Source of the DNA: Sabellastarte sp. h YS-2021
Lineage: Eukaryota; Annelida; Polychaeta; Sabellida; Sabellidae
Direction: 5' to 3'
Assembly (NCBI GenBank): GCA_964017235.1
Contig: OZ024930.1
Coordinates: 31,252,614-31,316,613 of the forward strand
DNA length: 64,000 nt
A model generated the notes under the pieces. The model was not told the origin of the DNA, did not search any database, and worked only from the letters and a program-made list of their open reading frames with translations. This document shows positions 11,956 through 24,527 of this stretch, piece after piece. The stretch's first letter is position 1. Each line of letters opens with the position of its first letter. A program made the translations under genes and the position numbers.

Positions 11956-12609
11956 CTTATAAAAATTTCACTTAATATTAACCCTGTCCACTCGCAAGAG
12001 GGCTAATGCTTCCTGTACTCACTAGGTCACTTTGACATCATATCCTCTTTTTCGGTTTAAAAGCCCTAAGCTTTGATGATCCCCAGTAAGGTAAAAAGTG
12101 CAGATGGTTGTGTGGGAGTCCTGGTCTCTTGGGTAAGATAATAATTTATAAAAATATAATTTACATATTAAATGATCTATTTTATTGCATTAATGTATGT
12201 TACTTAAGAGAATAACTACCCAGTGGAAGGTGGAAGTAGCTGACTGGAGAACTGAAGAAAACTCTAAAGGCAAAATATTCATAATAATCCCCCAAATCCG
12301 GTTCCAAAGTCTTACCAGTTACTGGACCGGGTACCCCCTTTCTCTCCTGATATGGGAGACGGGGAGAAAGAATTCAGTCCCTAAGGTGTCCAAGAGGAAG
12401 GAGTAAGGAAGGCTAAAGAGCCATCGTCCAAACACTAGTGGTGCCTGGATAAGAGATTCGGGCATTTTCAAACCCCTCCTAAGAAGGGAACATAACCTTG
12501 CATCCAGGTCAAAAGGTCGGGAGATAGAAAATGACCTTGAACTCAAAACCAAGGTACAATACTATCTACATACAAGAACCACCTGTATTACAGGCAAAGG
12601 GAAGCCTAA

Positions 12610-13130
12610 TAGCTGAGCTGCCACCACTGGCCCCAGATGAAGCTCAGAATCGGCCCTAGCCACATCCTTCAAGCATAACTGAGTGTTATGTGACTTCCAA
12701 TGACATACTGAGAGAATCTGATCCAAGGAGACTCCTTGAAAAGCATTAGAGGTGGCAAAAGCTCTAAATCATCTTTGACCTGGTGGGGATTAAGTGATTC
12801 CTGATACGTCAACTGGAAACACAGAATCACAGTTTGTTTTATCCAAAAGAAATGGTAGGAGAAATATCCTTGTTGAACGAGATGAATACCAGTTCCTTGT
12901 TATCTCTAAGATCTTAGGTTTTGTCCAGGTAATGGTGTAAAGCCATAACTGGACAAACGGATCTATGCTCAAGAGACCCATCTCGAGTGGGGGATAAGGC
13001 TTGGATCACCACTGGTGCCACACCCTTTGGGCCATCCCTTGCAAGCTGGTTCTTAGAAAGCTCAGCGAGGGATACAAGGGGACCTTTGACAAATCTGACT
13101 GATGTTAAATGTTCTTATTCAGCCTGACAT
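12610..13130 (-). pseudogene. Tyrosine recombinase remnant of the DIRS-like element
   Basis: The translation carries FRAFATSNAFQGVSLDQILS then VCHWKSHNTQLCLKDVARAD and LHLGPVVAAQLL. This matches the DIRS/Ngaro recombinase C-terminal signature (R..ATS.AF.GV.L.DI...W.S.NTF...YL.DV). Upstream lies HRSVCPVMALHHYLDKT, the segment before the second catalytic block. Stops interrupt every frame. The position expected to hold the catalytic His before FRAFATS is disrupted, and the nucleophile Tyr is replaced in QLCLKDV, so it is inactive. Confidence 0.75.
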
Positions 13131-13408
13131 GAATCTCATTCCTGTGCTTGCATGAAACCAGGGCCAGCAGTAAGAAGGTCTTGAAGATGAGGTGTTTCAA
13201 GGAAGTGTTTTTGAGAGGCTAAATGGGTAGCTTAGTCAACTGATGAAGCACCAAGGAAAGGTTCCAGTAGGGGATAGCTTGGCACCCTTTTGGTTGACCC
13301 TGTGGAATCTCTGTCCTCTGATAGCTCTGGCTCTAGGAGTCAGGCATGGAGAGTCAATTTTCTGCAGGTCCCTGTGAAGGCTGTCATTGAACAGTTCGGT
13401 CAACACGT

Positions 13409-13723
13409 CTAGTAAGTTGGTTGGCACAATGATTTCAGTTTTGATTTCTTCAGGTTTACCCAACCTAGGTCCTGACACAAGGCCAGGAGGTTCCGGGTGT
13501 CCTGGAGGCAAGTAGTTCTGTCTTGAGCTCTCGAGAGAGGAGATTTGATCTTCAACAGAAGGTTGTACCTCTCCTTCAAGATCAAAACCACCCTGGGACT
13601 CAAACCCTTTTGGGGCCATACTTGCCAATCTTTTTGCATTCTAGCCCCAACAGGAAGACCTTCTGCAACACCGAGGACATTTGTCACAGAAAGGACAGAA
13701 GGAGACACTTCTACAAAAAGCAT
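13409..13723 (-). pseudogene. Reverse transcriptase tail remnant of the DIRS-like element
   Basis: A 104-codon minus-strand frame contains LKERYNLLLKIKSPLSRAQD and ALCQDLGWVNLKKSKLKS. This corresponds to the DIRS-type RT stretch after the catalytic palm ('Y.DDLL..A.S...L......LL..CQDLGW..N..KS.L'). The catalytic DD is not preserved. A second overlapping frame (13,236-13,628) continues the reading after a frameshift. Confidence 0.65.
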
Positions 13724-14038
13724 CTTTCATAGGCTTTACTTGTCCTTTCTTTTATCAGGACTAAAGCCTTTCCTTTGTGGCTGCCCTGTTAAAAAGACAA
13801 AAGGTGCAGTCACCACAAACAAGTAATTTACACGTTTTTCTCAGGACATAAACATTTCAAACAAGAGGACCATTTATAGTCTTTCAAAAACAGGGAACAC
13901 TGTAAAAACTGTCTTTGATGAAAACCGGCATATCAATTGTCATTTGTTATTCTTTCCCTTGAAAGACGGGGTTATGACCACCAAAACTGATCCTTTCCCC
14001 TTCCATCTAGTACCATAGCCCCTGTTGCCAAAAAGGCG

Positions 14039-14356
14039 CTAACCTGGTGCATCAGCGTCCTGACTTGTAGAGGTGGACTGATTTAAATCCTGCTGCTGGT
14101 TCCATCCTCCTTGATAGGGCTGATACCTATATTGTTTTCTGGAACCATACCCACCACAGCCGCATCTGGGCTGGTAGGTACGATGTTCAGTCTCTGGTCG
14201 TGCAATTTCATCCTCTGCCCTATGCATACTGTCATCAGGGAACAGGCCTGAGGAATATAATGGGCCGTTTCGCAAGGCACACCATATGTTGGCCTTAACC
14301 GCTGACCTAAGGTTCTCTAGTTCAGTATCTGTCCTCAGCAAGGTGATATTAACCAT
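14039..14356 (-). pseudogene. gag-like ORF1 remnant of the DIRS-like element
   Basis: A 105-codon frame ending in a Gln/Gly/Tyr/Arg-rich tail (CGCGGYGSRKQYRYQPYQGG) with MHRAEDEIARPE upstream. Arg/Gln-rich tails of this kind are common in DIRS-type ORF1 proteins. Assignment rests mainly on position upstream of the RT and recombinase remnants. Confidence 0.45.
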
Positions 14357-14362
14357 CTGTGT

Positions 14363-14640
14363 TCAGAGATCTAAGGTTATCCTGAACATCAGTCTGTAAC
14401 ATAGTGATGCAATGATTAAACCCAGCTGCTTGCTTGCAGACACAAGTCCCTTCACGTAGTCTTGTGTAGGGTGTCCTGGGCCTTCTGTGAGGATTTTTCC
14501 TTAGCAAGCTCAGAGTTCAGATATCTAAGTTTATCCTGAATGTAAGTCTGTGACATAGTTATGCAGTGATTTAACCCAGCTGCTTGCTTGCAGACACAAG
14601 TCCCTTCGCGTAGTCTTGTCCCACCTGTGTAGGGTGCCCT
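14363..14640. repeat. Internal direct duplication in the DIRS-like element
   Basis: Two copies of about 120 bp offset by about 154 bp, both containing CAGCTGCTTGCTTGCAGACA and CAAGTCCCTTC.CGTAGTCTTG, with a few substitutions between them. Located in the presumed gag region. Confidence 0.7.
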
Positions 14641-14815
14641 GGGCCACTGGGCATGAAGGAGGGGGACAAGCAGTAAGACCCCCCTTGAGATGGCAGCCCT
14701 TATCCCCTGAATGAGAAACATGACCATGACTATAATGTACAAGTTCATCTGCTCAAATTTCCAGGATACAAAAAAAGTATGAGGCAAGAATGGAGAAGCT
14801 GACACAGTCCCTCAT

Positions 14816-14836
14816 GGGGGGGGGGGGGGGGGGGGG
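14816..14836 (+). repeat. Homopolymer run of 21 G
   Basis: An uninterrupted G21 tract inside the decayed retroelement. It could form G-quadruplex structure and is a likely site of sequencing length error. Confidence 0.9.
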
Positions 14837-15029
14837 TAATGAGAGACCTTGCGGTCGGTAGTCGATTGTGTATCTACAGTCACCAATGGCTAGACCCAAC
14901 AGTTAAGAGAGCTACCATAAATGCAAAATGTGGCGACCACTCATCCTTGAGATCAAGGAGTTCTTACTACAACAATGACTCCCCTGCAGATGAGAGGAAG
15001 CATTAGCTCTATAGCAAATGGAGAGGGCA

Positions 15030-15213
15030 CAGAGGAGACTCGGGACGTCTTTTTCTAGCATTTGACGGGACTGGGTCATACCAGACCAATTGCAATAGTC
15101 TGTTAGATAAGATGGGAATGGAGAGGGTACAGAAGACACTCTGGATGTCTTTGATGTTTGACAGGACCAGCTCACGAAGGACCAATGGTAGTAGTCTGTT
15201 AGGGAAGATATAT
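15030..15213. repeat. Tandem pair of terminal repeats of the DIRS-like element
   Basis: Two consecutive ~85-90-bp units, each opening with a GAGACTCGGGACG/AGACACTCTGGATG variant and ending TAGTCTGTTAG. They match the single unit at 11,868 and mark the 5' side of the minus-strand element. Confidence 0.65.
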
Positions 15214-16572
15214 TAATACAATAATAGTGATAACTTAAAGATAAAATCAACATAGACAAAATGTACTATGACATCTAGTATAATGTACACAATCACTTGA
15301 TTATGGCAAATTTTAGAACTAAAGAAAAGGATGAGTTTGAAGTTGTCTGAAACCTTTACTGGACAATCACTGACATGTGCTGAATCAGACCTGGCACAAA
15401 GTACATGACATGAAGTACACATGTACTTTCATCAAAACTTTTAATAAACTGAGTGACAATAAAGTCGATTATTCATTAATCTTGTTGTCATAATGATACA
15501 ATTATAGTGTCACGGATGCCACGTAACCATAAGTTGAGCTGTCCTAATGAAAGTGGATATTGCTTGATGCAGCTTGGAACATGATGCCATAACCAAAGTT
15601 AGCAAAAATGCCAGATGGAGTTATTTGAAGGACAGGAAGTTTTGATGCAAAGAAAGACATCAGGGGTAAACTGTATTAGTTTTAATAATTGCAAAAATTA
15701 CACCAACCTCTGTCACTGACCAGTGATCTACAAGGACATATGTATATGTTTATAAAATGACAACAACAGAAAGATCTTGTAACATTTACATTTGCACACA
15801 ACAATTTGTTAAATCCTTGAAAACACACACATGTATGTAAGAATTCAGTCCAATCAACTTGAATCATGGCTGCCATTTTTCACTTTACAACAGAAAAAAA
15901 TCAACAAAAATATATCTGCCTCAAATATACCATATAGCTTTGAAAATACAATTACCCAGGACTGATATTCACAAAAGGGACAAGACAAAGACCAGTGAAA
16001 ATCAGTTCATATATACAGCATTTTATACTAAGTTTAAGCTGATCTTTCCTTTGAATCCTTTTATGAGTACAGTGCCTGTATTTCTACTCCTTTAATAATT
16101 GCATATTTAAATTGACAATACACAGATATACTTTTATTTATTTGGTCAACTGTATCCTCTACATTCATATTTCTCAGCAATGCACTATGCAAGTTACAAC
16201 CTCTACAAAATCTTAACTGATGCATGTGCACAACTAATACAACATACTGATCCCACAAAACCTTCAACTAAGAAAATTAATAAACATTTGATACTATATA
16301 TGTTTAACATTACTGTTAATAATTCAGCACCATTAACAATCAAACTCTGTGATGTCAGAATATCTACTGTGTAGAACAATATGTGTGAAATTCATCACAA
16401 TAGCTCATCTAATTCTACTGGATTTTGTTTCTTGTTAGCAGTTGTTACTTTCTCTTAAATGGTGGACACGGTGGCATATTTCATATACAGCTGTATATCA
16501 TTATAAGTTGGTCAAAATGCCTGGAATCATTTCAACTGTAGAGCATCCACAACATTACAAGACAATAAAAGA
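15214..16572. other. Intergenic, nothing recognised
   Basis: AT-rich sequence with only short random frames of up to about 80 codons; none has a recognisable domain or splice context. Confidence 0.6.
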
Positions 16573-18907
16573 AAACTAGAAATAGGACGCCCTGTTGATA
16601 GTAGATGCGAATAGAAACGGGATAGCATAGAAGAACACACATTATCATGTGTAATGTCCACCCCATGAACCTTGCCCAAATTGTACAGTAGTCTTACAAG
16701 ACCCTGTTTCATTTGTAAAATATATCAATGATGCTTAAATATTTATTAGTTTGGATGTAAATTATTTCAGCTTCATGCCTTTTTGCATTGGTTGGGTTGA
16801 AAATTTTGACGAAATCACTCTATCTTGCACGGTTAAGAAGATGGAAGCAAATTCCTGTTTTTCTATTTTTGGCAAAAATTTGAAAAGGAAATTTTTTTGA
16901 AAATTGCCAAGAGTACATTTGAAAGATACCCTATGGGTCGAAAATTTCAACGAAATAACTCTATTTTGCACGGTTAAGGCGAGTTTGTGTTTTTCCATTT
17001 TGGGCAAAAATTCGAAAATTCAAAATGGCCGCCATTTTTGGGGAGGGGAAAATTTTTGGAAAAATGCAAAGAGTACACTCCTTAGATACCCTGTGGGTTG
17101 AAAATTTCGATGAAATCGCTCTATCTCACACAGTTAAGGAGATAGAAGCAAATTTGTGTTTTGCCATTTTGGGCAAAAATTCTAAAATTCAAAATGGACG
17201 CCATTTTTCGGGAGGGGAAAACTTTTTAAAAATTGGCAAGAGTAGAATTCTCAGATACCCTGCAGGTCGAAAATTTTGCCGAAATCGCTCTATCTCGCAC
17301 GGTTAAGGAGATAGAAGCAAATTTGTGTTTTGCCATTTTTGGCAAAAATTCGAAAAATTCAAAATGGCCGCCATTTTTGGGGAGGGGAAAATTTTTTAAA
17401 AATTACCAAGAGTACAAAGCTCAGATACCCTGTGGGTCGAAAATTTCGACGAAATCGCTCTATCTCGCACGGTTAAGGAGATAGAAGCAAATTTGTGTTT
17501 TGCCATTTTTGGCAAAAATTCGAAAATTCAAAATGGCCGCCATTTTTGGGGAGGGGAAAATGTTTTGAAAATTGCAAATATTACACTCCTTAGATACCCT
17601 GTGGGTCAAAAATTTCGACGAAATCGCTCTATCTCGCACGGTTAAGGAGATAGAAGCAAATTAGTGTTTTGCCATTTTTGGCAAAAATTCGAAAATTCAA
17701 AATGGCCGCCATTTTTGGGGAGGGGAAAATTTTTTAAAAATTACCAAGAGTACAAAGCTCAGATACCCTGTGGGTCGAAAATTTCGACGAAATCGCTCTA
17801 TCTCGCACGGTTAAGGAGATAGAAGCAAATTTGTGTTTTGCCATTTTTGGCAAAAATTCGAAAATTCAAAATGGCCGCCATTTTTGGGGAGGGGAAAATG
17901 TTTTGAAAATTGCAAATATTACACTCCTTAGATACCCTGTGGGTCAAAAATTTCGACGAAATCGCTCTATCTCGCACGGTTAAGGAGATAGAAGCAAATT
18001 AGTGTTTTGCCATTTTTGGCAAAAATTCGAAAATTCAAAATGGCCGCCATTTTTGGGGAGGGGAAATTTTTTTAAAAATTACCAAGAGTACAATGCTTAG
18101 ATACCCTATGGGTCGAAAATTTCGACGAAATTGCTCTATCTCGCACGGTTAAGGAGATAGAAGCAAATTAGTGTTTTGCCATTTTTGGCAAAAATTCGAA
18201 AATTCAAAATGGCCGCCATTTTTGGGGAGGGGAAATTTTTTTGAAAATTGCAAAGATTGCACTCCTTAAATACCCTGTGGGTCGAAAATTTTGACGAAAT
18301 CGCTCTATCTCGCACGGTTAAGGAGATAGAAGCAAATTTGTGTTTTGCCATTTTTGGCAAAAATTCGAAAATTCAAAATGGCCGCCATTTTTGGAAAATT
18401 GCATAGATTACATTCCTTAGATACCCTGTGGGTCAAAAATTCTGTCGAAATCGCTCTATCTCTTACGGTTTCTGAGATATTAGCAAATTACTCAAAAGTA
18501 GTACTGAAAATACACAATGAAGTACCTAAATGGCTATTACTCATGTACTGACAAAGCTATCAGTCCCAAATGCAATACCAAGCGAGCTATGGACATAACA
18601 ATCTTGTATTCAAAATTGTAGTAAAATATCTTTAATTATTTTGGCTTAAATGCACGGAAACCAATGGGTACTGAAAATAGCTGTACTTAAGTATTACTCA
18701 GTAAGCAAAAGAGGTACAACAGCCAAAAGCAATCACAAGCAAGCAACTGACCCAATAAGCCTGCATACCAAATTTGGTGACAATAGCTCTAATACTTTTC
18801 CTTTAAATGAGCGGAAACCATGCGTGACGCCTGACATCGGACGCCGGACATCGGACGGCGCAAAAAGCAAAAATAATATATCCACCCCCCAGGGGGGTGG
18901 ACATAAT
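16573..18907 (+). mobile_element. Composite element copy 1: hairpin, satellite core, right arm, terminal hairpin
   Basis: The left arm (AAACTAGAAATAGGACGCCC onward) holds a hairpin (ACACAT, loop, ATGTGT; 16,637-16,652) followed by AATGTCCACCCC. A tandem core fills 16,795-18,480. The right arm (18,400-18,907) ends in a perfect hairpin with arms TCCACCCCCC/GGGGGGTGGA (18,881-18,901), then CATAAT. Both arms recur almost unchanged in the copy at 34,261-40,805. No coding capacity. The layout resembles non-autonomous pearl/Helentron-type elements of bivalves, but no transposase or Rep is present to prove it. Confidence 0.7.
16795..18480. repeat. Satellite array, ~169-bp monomer, about 10 copies
   Basis: Each monomer has CGCTCTATCTCGCACGGTTA, GGAGATAGAAGCAAAT, the near-palindrome AAAATGGCCGCCATTTTT and GATACCCTGTGGGTCGAAAA. 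Between about 17,400 and 18,080 two monomer types alternate (ACCAAGAGTACAAAGCTC versus GCAAATATTACACTCC), giving a ~338-bp dimer. First and last monomers are the most diverged. Confidence 0.95.
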
Positions 18908-20633
18908 AAATATTGCCATGGCAACAGTTGTTACTAGTGTTGCCCAAAATCTAATCAGCTCCAGTTTTTTTTGGGCCAAACATATCCTGTAAGTGATAAT
19001 TTAGTAACTGCCTGAATGGCTTGTGGGATGACTTTCACCCCACCAATACATGGCCTGCCATTATCTCAAACATTACAAAATGTAAATTGAATGCCCAGTA
19101 ACTCAAAAATGATATGAAGAGGTTTCTTTTCAGGTGAATTTCATATTTCAGCTTAGCTGAGAATTAAAAGCTGGACCATGAAACGGATTGGAATATGTTC
19201 TATACCAACACCATTAGAATTAAACCCAACCATAGTTCATATGCACAGTGTACAAATGGTACATGTGTGCAAATGGGGCATCCTGCACTACATGATTTAG
19301 ATGTGTATGTACTGTAGAGTACAGCAAGTACACTGTACAAGATCTTGATAGTTCTGTTGTTTTAATCTTTCCCTAAATTGGCTTTGTTAATATCTTAAAT
19401 ATCTCCTGGTATTGAGTGAAACATTGACAAATATGCATCTGAATTTAACTATAACAAGACTACCCTGTCGTGTACTGATCGACATTCAACAAGTTCCCAG
19501 GCAAATCGCTCAGAATACTCGTGCATTATACATGAAAAGAAATTTACACAGAATGTACAGGTTACAGAAAAATTGTGGCAACTTAGCACCTTTTAACTAT
19601 CTACCAAAATAGGTAACAGAGACAAGGAACATTTTTCAAAACACATATACAGTTAAGCATATATTTGAAGCCGTGTATAACATGAGCAGGTAAAAAAAAA
19701 TCATTTTAACAAATACAAGTTACAATTATATATGTATTATGCATGTACACATACCAATCGCATAATACAAAAAGTGATAATACAAATTAACATTAACATT
19801 GTAATAATGTCAATTTTGTGTCCAGAACAAAGCAAGGAATGCAATTAATGTATTGATGAGAAGGAATTCCAATGATATAACTCATTTTGATTGCAATTGA
19901 TATTCTTTGAGAATTCCACAGTAGATGTTACTACAGTAAATGAAACTTGGTCAAGAATAACCTGTAAAACAAGAGAAAAGTAGTGAAAAATGGCATATTG
20001 TCTCAGATATGACTACAGCATATGGGAACAGCTGTACACATTCCAAAACATAAGGTCAGAAACCCTTTGATACCATTCTCAATACAGTACACCCTCCACA
20101 AACAAAACCAGTATAAGTGCAAGAAAGATATAATATGAACTAATTTTAAGGTTTCACCAATCAGACAACAGAGTATTTTTAGCGTAAGTGGAGGAGAGTT
20201 AATTCTATGGATATTGGAGTTTCTAGTTGCTGGTATATTTGGTATCCCAATGAGTAACAATTGCAGAATAAGAAATCAGTTGATCCCACCATTTTGCACA
20301 CGCCATACAAACCAATATACCACATATACATAATGAAAACCAACAATTAAAGTTAGTACATTATCACAGAAATAGTTCGTCAAGTGCACTGAACCCTAAA
20401 ATCCTACAAAAAATTAAGAAGATGTCTGCTTTACCACATCTGTATAGGAAATACCTCCTGACCAAGCACAAATTTCTTTATTACTTCCCTGTGTTCTTCC
20501 ATTTATATTAAAAGATGATGGGATGATGTATTTCATCCAAATAACTATAATCCAAACGTGTCTTCTAAAGTCTAGACCTCAGAACTGAGGCCATCACCCA
20601 ATCTATGGCTCTAGAAAGTCGAGCACTTCCCAC
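18908..20633. other. Intergenic, possible fragment of another tandem-core element
   Basis: From 18,943 the 19-mer CCCAAAATCTAATCAGCTC occurs identically at 47,132-47,150, next to the 158-bp triplet, so this may be the arm of a related element. The remainder is AT-rich with no gene seen. Confidence 0.45.
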
Positions 20634-20755
20634 TTGGCTACAGAGACTCCAGTATCATAACTTTGGCTACAGAGACTCCAATATCATTACTTTGGCTACA
20701 GAGACTCCAATATCTTAAATTTGGCTACACAGACTCCAATATGATAACTTTGCCA
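20634..20755 (+). repeat. 29-bp minisatellite, four copies
   Basis: Four imperfect units of TTTGGCTACAGAGACTCCAA plus TATCATTAC, with substitutions increasing toward the right. Confidence 0.85.
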
Positions 20756-23700
20756 CTGAAGCAGATTATTCCACATGGGCTACTGCACTAGTTGCACTGT
20801 AAATGTTGGGACATTTGTATTTGCTATATTTGTGTACACTTGTTTTTCTTTACATCCACAGCCTTGTTAAAATAAAATTTCATAAACCTAATTTGGATAA
20901 ATTAAAAAAAAAACATACTAAATAAAGCCAATAAAACATGTGAATTGCAACCAAGGGTGGTGAAAACATAAGCTACTGAGTTTGGAATGTACACATTTCT
21001 GGTTAATGTAATGCGTTATGATGTCTGACAATAAATATTGAACTAAGGAACTTTTCGTACAAAGCTAGGTCATCTTGCATACACTACTTAATTTAAATGA
21101 CAGAAAAATAACTTACTACTGGATAAACAAGAAATAATAGTAATATATATTACCTGAGAGTACAATGTCAGGCTTAAAAAAAATCCCTTAGCAAACATGA
21201 AACATGCTCAATTACTCTAAATTATACCCTACTGTATCAGGTTTATCTGGTAACTACAGTTGAACATGACACGTGTGTCAAAACTGTTTCAGTTTACAGT
21301 ATTAAATATTTAAAATGCCAAAATAAGAAATGCCAAAAATTCCAATAGTATGCAAGAATTAACACTTTGGGTAACCTTTTAAAAAAAGAAAAATTAATCA
21401 ATTTGTGCCAATTATGGATCAGGGGAGTTTACAGACCGAATGTACACACAAATGTGTCATGAATTTTCCATGAGTCAAGGAAACAGAAATGGGATTCCTC
21501 ACAATTCACCAGAGCATGTGAAATTCTTAACTCTAGATGTCCTTTTAAAAGAAGACAAAGTAATCAAACTTTGTGCCAAGTTTGAATCAAGGAAGATTAG
21601 AGATTTAATGTAGTCGCATCACAAACGTATCACACATTTTCCACTAGTTAACGAAATAGAAATTGGATTTGTGGGATTCCTTATTTGCAAATTTCAACTT
21701 ACTGTGAGGGAACTTTACATTTTTTTACTGTAGGGTCTTCAGAGAAAATTTGCCAAGAATACTAATTTCTGTACTATAGTAGCACTAATCTGGCCCTTAA
21801 TAATTCCTCTTTATGTCAAGATTTATCTTTGAAAAGTGAAAACTACCTACCTTCAACACTGATCTTTTTCGTTGAATATGCGGAAAAACTGCCAAAACTT
21901 ATGGAGAAAAGAATACCATTAATTTAATTTATAGTTCCAAATAATAAGTTAGTCTATTTCTTAAGTAATCAAATACTCTTTTGACAGATCTGCTCTAAAA
22001 CATTACAACAGAAACATCCAACTTATTACTGCATTGGTTGCTCTACAAAAAAGTAGTTTTGAATTACCATGGTCAAATATTTTGGATAACAGCTTCTATA
22101 TAAACAGATGTAGGCCATGGTAAACTATTGCAATACATTACCTCTTCTCATCATTTATATTGACTGTGAATTACAGGCTCTGACTTTGACACAAAATTTG
22201 TTAAAAATCACTAATGTCCCCAAATATTGACACTTTCAAATTTTTAACTGAAGACGAAGCAAATTAAATTCATATTAACAAGTGTAAGTTATAATGAATT
22301 TTCACCATGATGCATTGAGTTGCAGTATATTTTTTCTCACAAATCATTCCTCAATAGAAAAACTGTGATAACTTACAGCTCAAACAATACTACATCCAAA
22401 GTCCTACATAGCATGTTAACAAACTTCGATGAACGTGATGCAAAGAGCTATATATTTCACAAAACAAATCATCTTCTGTATTTGTATACATTAATTGCAC
22501 GAACAGAGAGATGAATCAAAAAGCACTTCACTGAACCCTTCATTTCCTATTCAGTTCACAGAACCAGATTGAAAATAACAATGACTTACAATGATACAGC
22601 ATACAAGAAACAGCCATCTAATTCATGCTCTGTATATCCACATTGTTTCCACCAAATTCCATACAAATGTAGAGAAAATTTTTAATTTGGCTTGGGTTTT
22701 CACTGTGCCAAGTAAGAGAAACTGGTGTCGGGATTCCAGTTAGCAAGTACAACTTTAACAGTTAAAGTATTATAACTACCTAGATGTTTCGTTAAGATAT
22801 ATGTACTTTTATTTTTTTTTACAAGGAAAAGATAGGCGACATTTACAGTTGAACAATTGGGATTAACAATTGACATCTCCCTAAAACTATTTTTTTAAAG
22901 TAAATGAATCTTTTATAAAAAAAATGGGCAAAGACATATGTAAGGAAATTATGACCATTTACAATTCACAATTTAACGTTTGTTAGTTGGCTGTTTGATT
23001 AGTGCTGTAAAATCAACCTCTTATAAAAAAAAACCCAATCATTTTATATACAAAATGTGCCACAAGTTGACATCTGCATAAAGCAACTTGGTCCTCTCAA
23101 GAAAGTCACATAGTGTAAAAATTACATCTTATAAATGATGAAAGATTTCAGTGAGAATTTGGTTATAATTAGTTAACAATAGAAGTACATACTCTTAGCA
23201 TTGAAGGTACTGAAAACAATTAAGGCACAATATGAGATATGAAACAGCTGCAAAAGCATTGAAAATCCAGAATTCCAAATATACAAGACACTATATTTAC
23301 ATCATGGAGAATTACTATTTTGAGGTAATAATTTGAATAATCATCAAATCAAAATGAAGAAGTTTGGCCATTATAGAAGTTACTCCTTTGTACACTATTT
23401 ACAATACACATGTGCAGCTACAGTGCAGCTCTGCAAGTTTGGCAATGTTCCTGCATGTGAAAAAAAAAATTAGGGTGGGGTTTGTGACAAAAACAGGCCT
23501 GTATATCCATTTAGTTATAATCATGTGAATCCACTTACCTGTGTTTTTAGTATTAACTGATGTTAATTTTGTGCAAGTATACAATTTCCTCTTTTATTGC
23601 GTTAATATATCTTACCTAACAGATAGTAAGGCACAAGTCAGTCCCGCTACAAAATGGAAATCTGTAAAATTCAAAACTAAGAACTGTGTTTAATGGCTCC

Positions 23701-24527
23701 AAATTGGCAGATGACCAATCAGCACAGAGCTTACAAACTCACTTCTTGTATCAGTGACTCTGTTTGGCTAGTTATTGAACATACTTAATTATTTTTAGGT
23801 CAAGTTGGCATGTGAGCCAAATTGTCCGAGTCAAGCAAAAGCAGTGCTTACAGTGTCGTAAAAACCTTGGTTCTGTAAGTTTTATTAAGTTTTTTGTTCA
23901 ACCCCTACACCACAAATGGAGCAAGAGTCAACAGAACAACGGAAATCCAGGATGAAGAACTTGCACAAAGTTTAAATTGCTAAAACACGCACTACAAATG
24001 TTCCTCATCATGCATAACTTCATTGTACAGAAGATGTTAAAGAAACCTAATTCAATATACCAAGATTTTCAGCTCTACGGTACTGAAGGGGGAAAGTGAT
24101 ATAATCATATCAGGGTGTCTGCTGGTCTACTGATAAGGTACTGATGAATAACACTTTGCTGTCTACTGCTGGTTGATATATAAGGCTTTTAGGGGTTGAA
24201 TGTTAAACCCTTTTCCCAGATGTGTTAGATTCTTCTCTGATCCAATTGGAAGTTATGTACATGTACCAAAAAGGTGAAACAGTATTTTACTCTCAATGAT
24301 ACTTCTCATGTGGTTGATCATTAGGTGGGCTTTATACATATTTTTAATTACATTTTTTTTTTGGCCTTCCAACCAATCAAAATTGTGGACACAAGCATGT
24401 CAAATTAGAATTTGAAGTACCAACTAAAGTCATTCTCAATAAATTCATCATTTTTGTGACAATTTTAGGAAATGTTTCTAATCTATTACAAAATTCAGTG
24501 AAGTTTGCTTTTCTTTGCTTATACCCC
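20756..24527. other. Intergenic, with one old duplication
   Basis: AT-rich sequence with no exon-like signal. At about 21,375-21,500 and 21,541-21,670 there is a diverged direct duplication offset by 166 bp (both carry CCTTTTAAAA, then AATCAA-TTTGTGCCAA). No other feature was found. Confidence 0.5.

Larger units (their letters stand above)
11868..15213 (-). mobile_element. Decayed DIRS/Ngaro-like tyrosine-recombinase retrotransposon
   Basis: Read on the minus strand, remnants appear in the order gag-like (14,039-14,800), reverse transcriptase tail (13,409-13,723), tyrosine recombinase (12,610-13,130). This is the order expected of DIRS/Ngaro-type elements. The borders carry same-orientation repeats: one copy at 11,868-11,955 and two tandem copies at 15,030-15,113 and 15,120-15,213, sharing GAGACTC-GGACG, TTTGRCGGGAC and the TAGTCTGTTAGRYAAGAT end. 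Split direct repeats are typical of Ngaro-type ends; true DIRS1 has inverted ends. All frames are broken by stops and frameshifts. Confidence 0.75.

Noticed and set aside
12197..13826. Plus-strand frames inside the DIRS-like element as host genes
   Set aside because: The recognisable protein signatures are all on the minus strand and belong to the retroelement.
18650..18937. 95- and 106-codon frames in the right arms of the satellite elements (also 40,548-40,868)
   Set aside because: The two copies share sequence because the arms are repeats; no domain, and the frame runs through the terminal hairpin.
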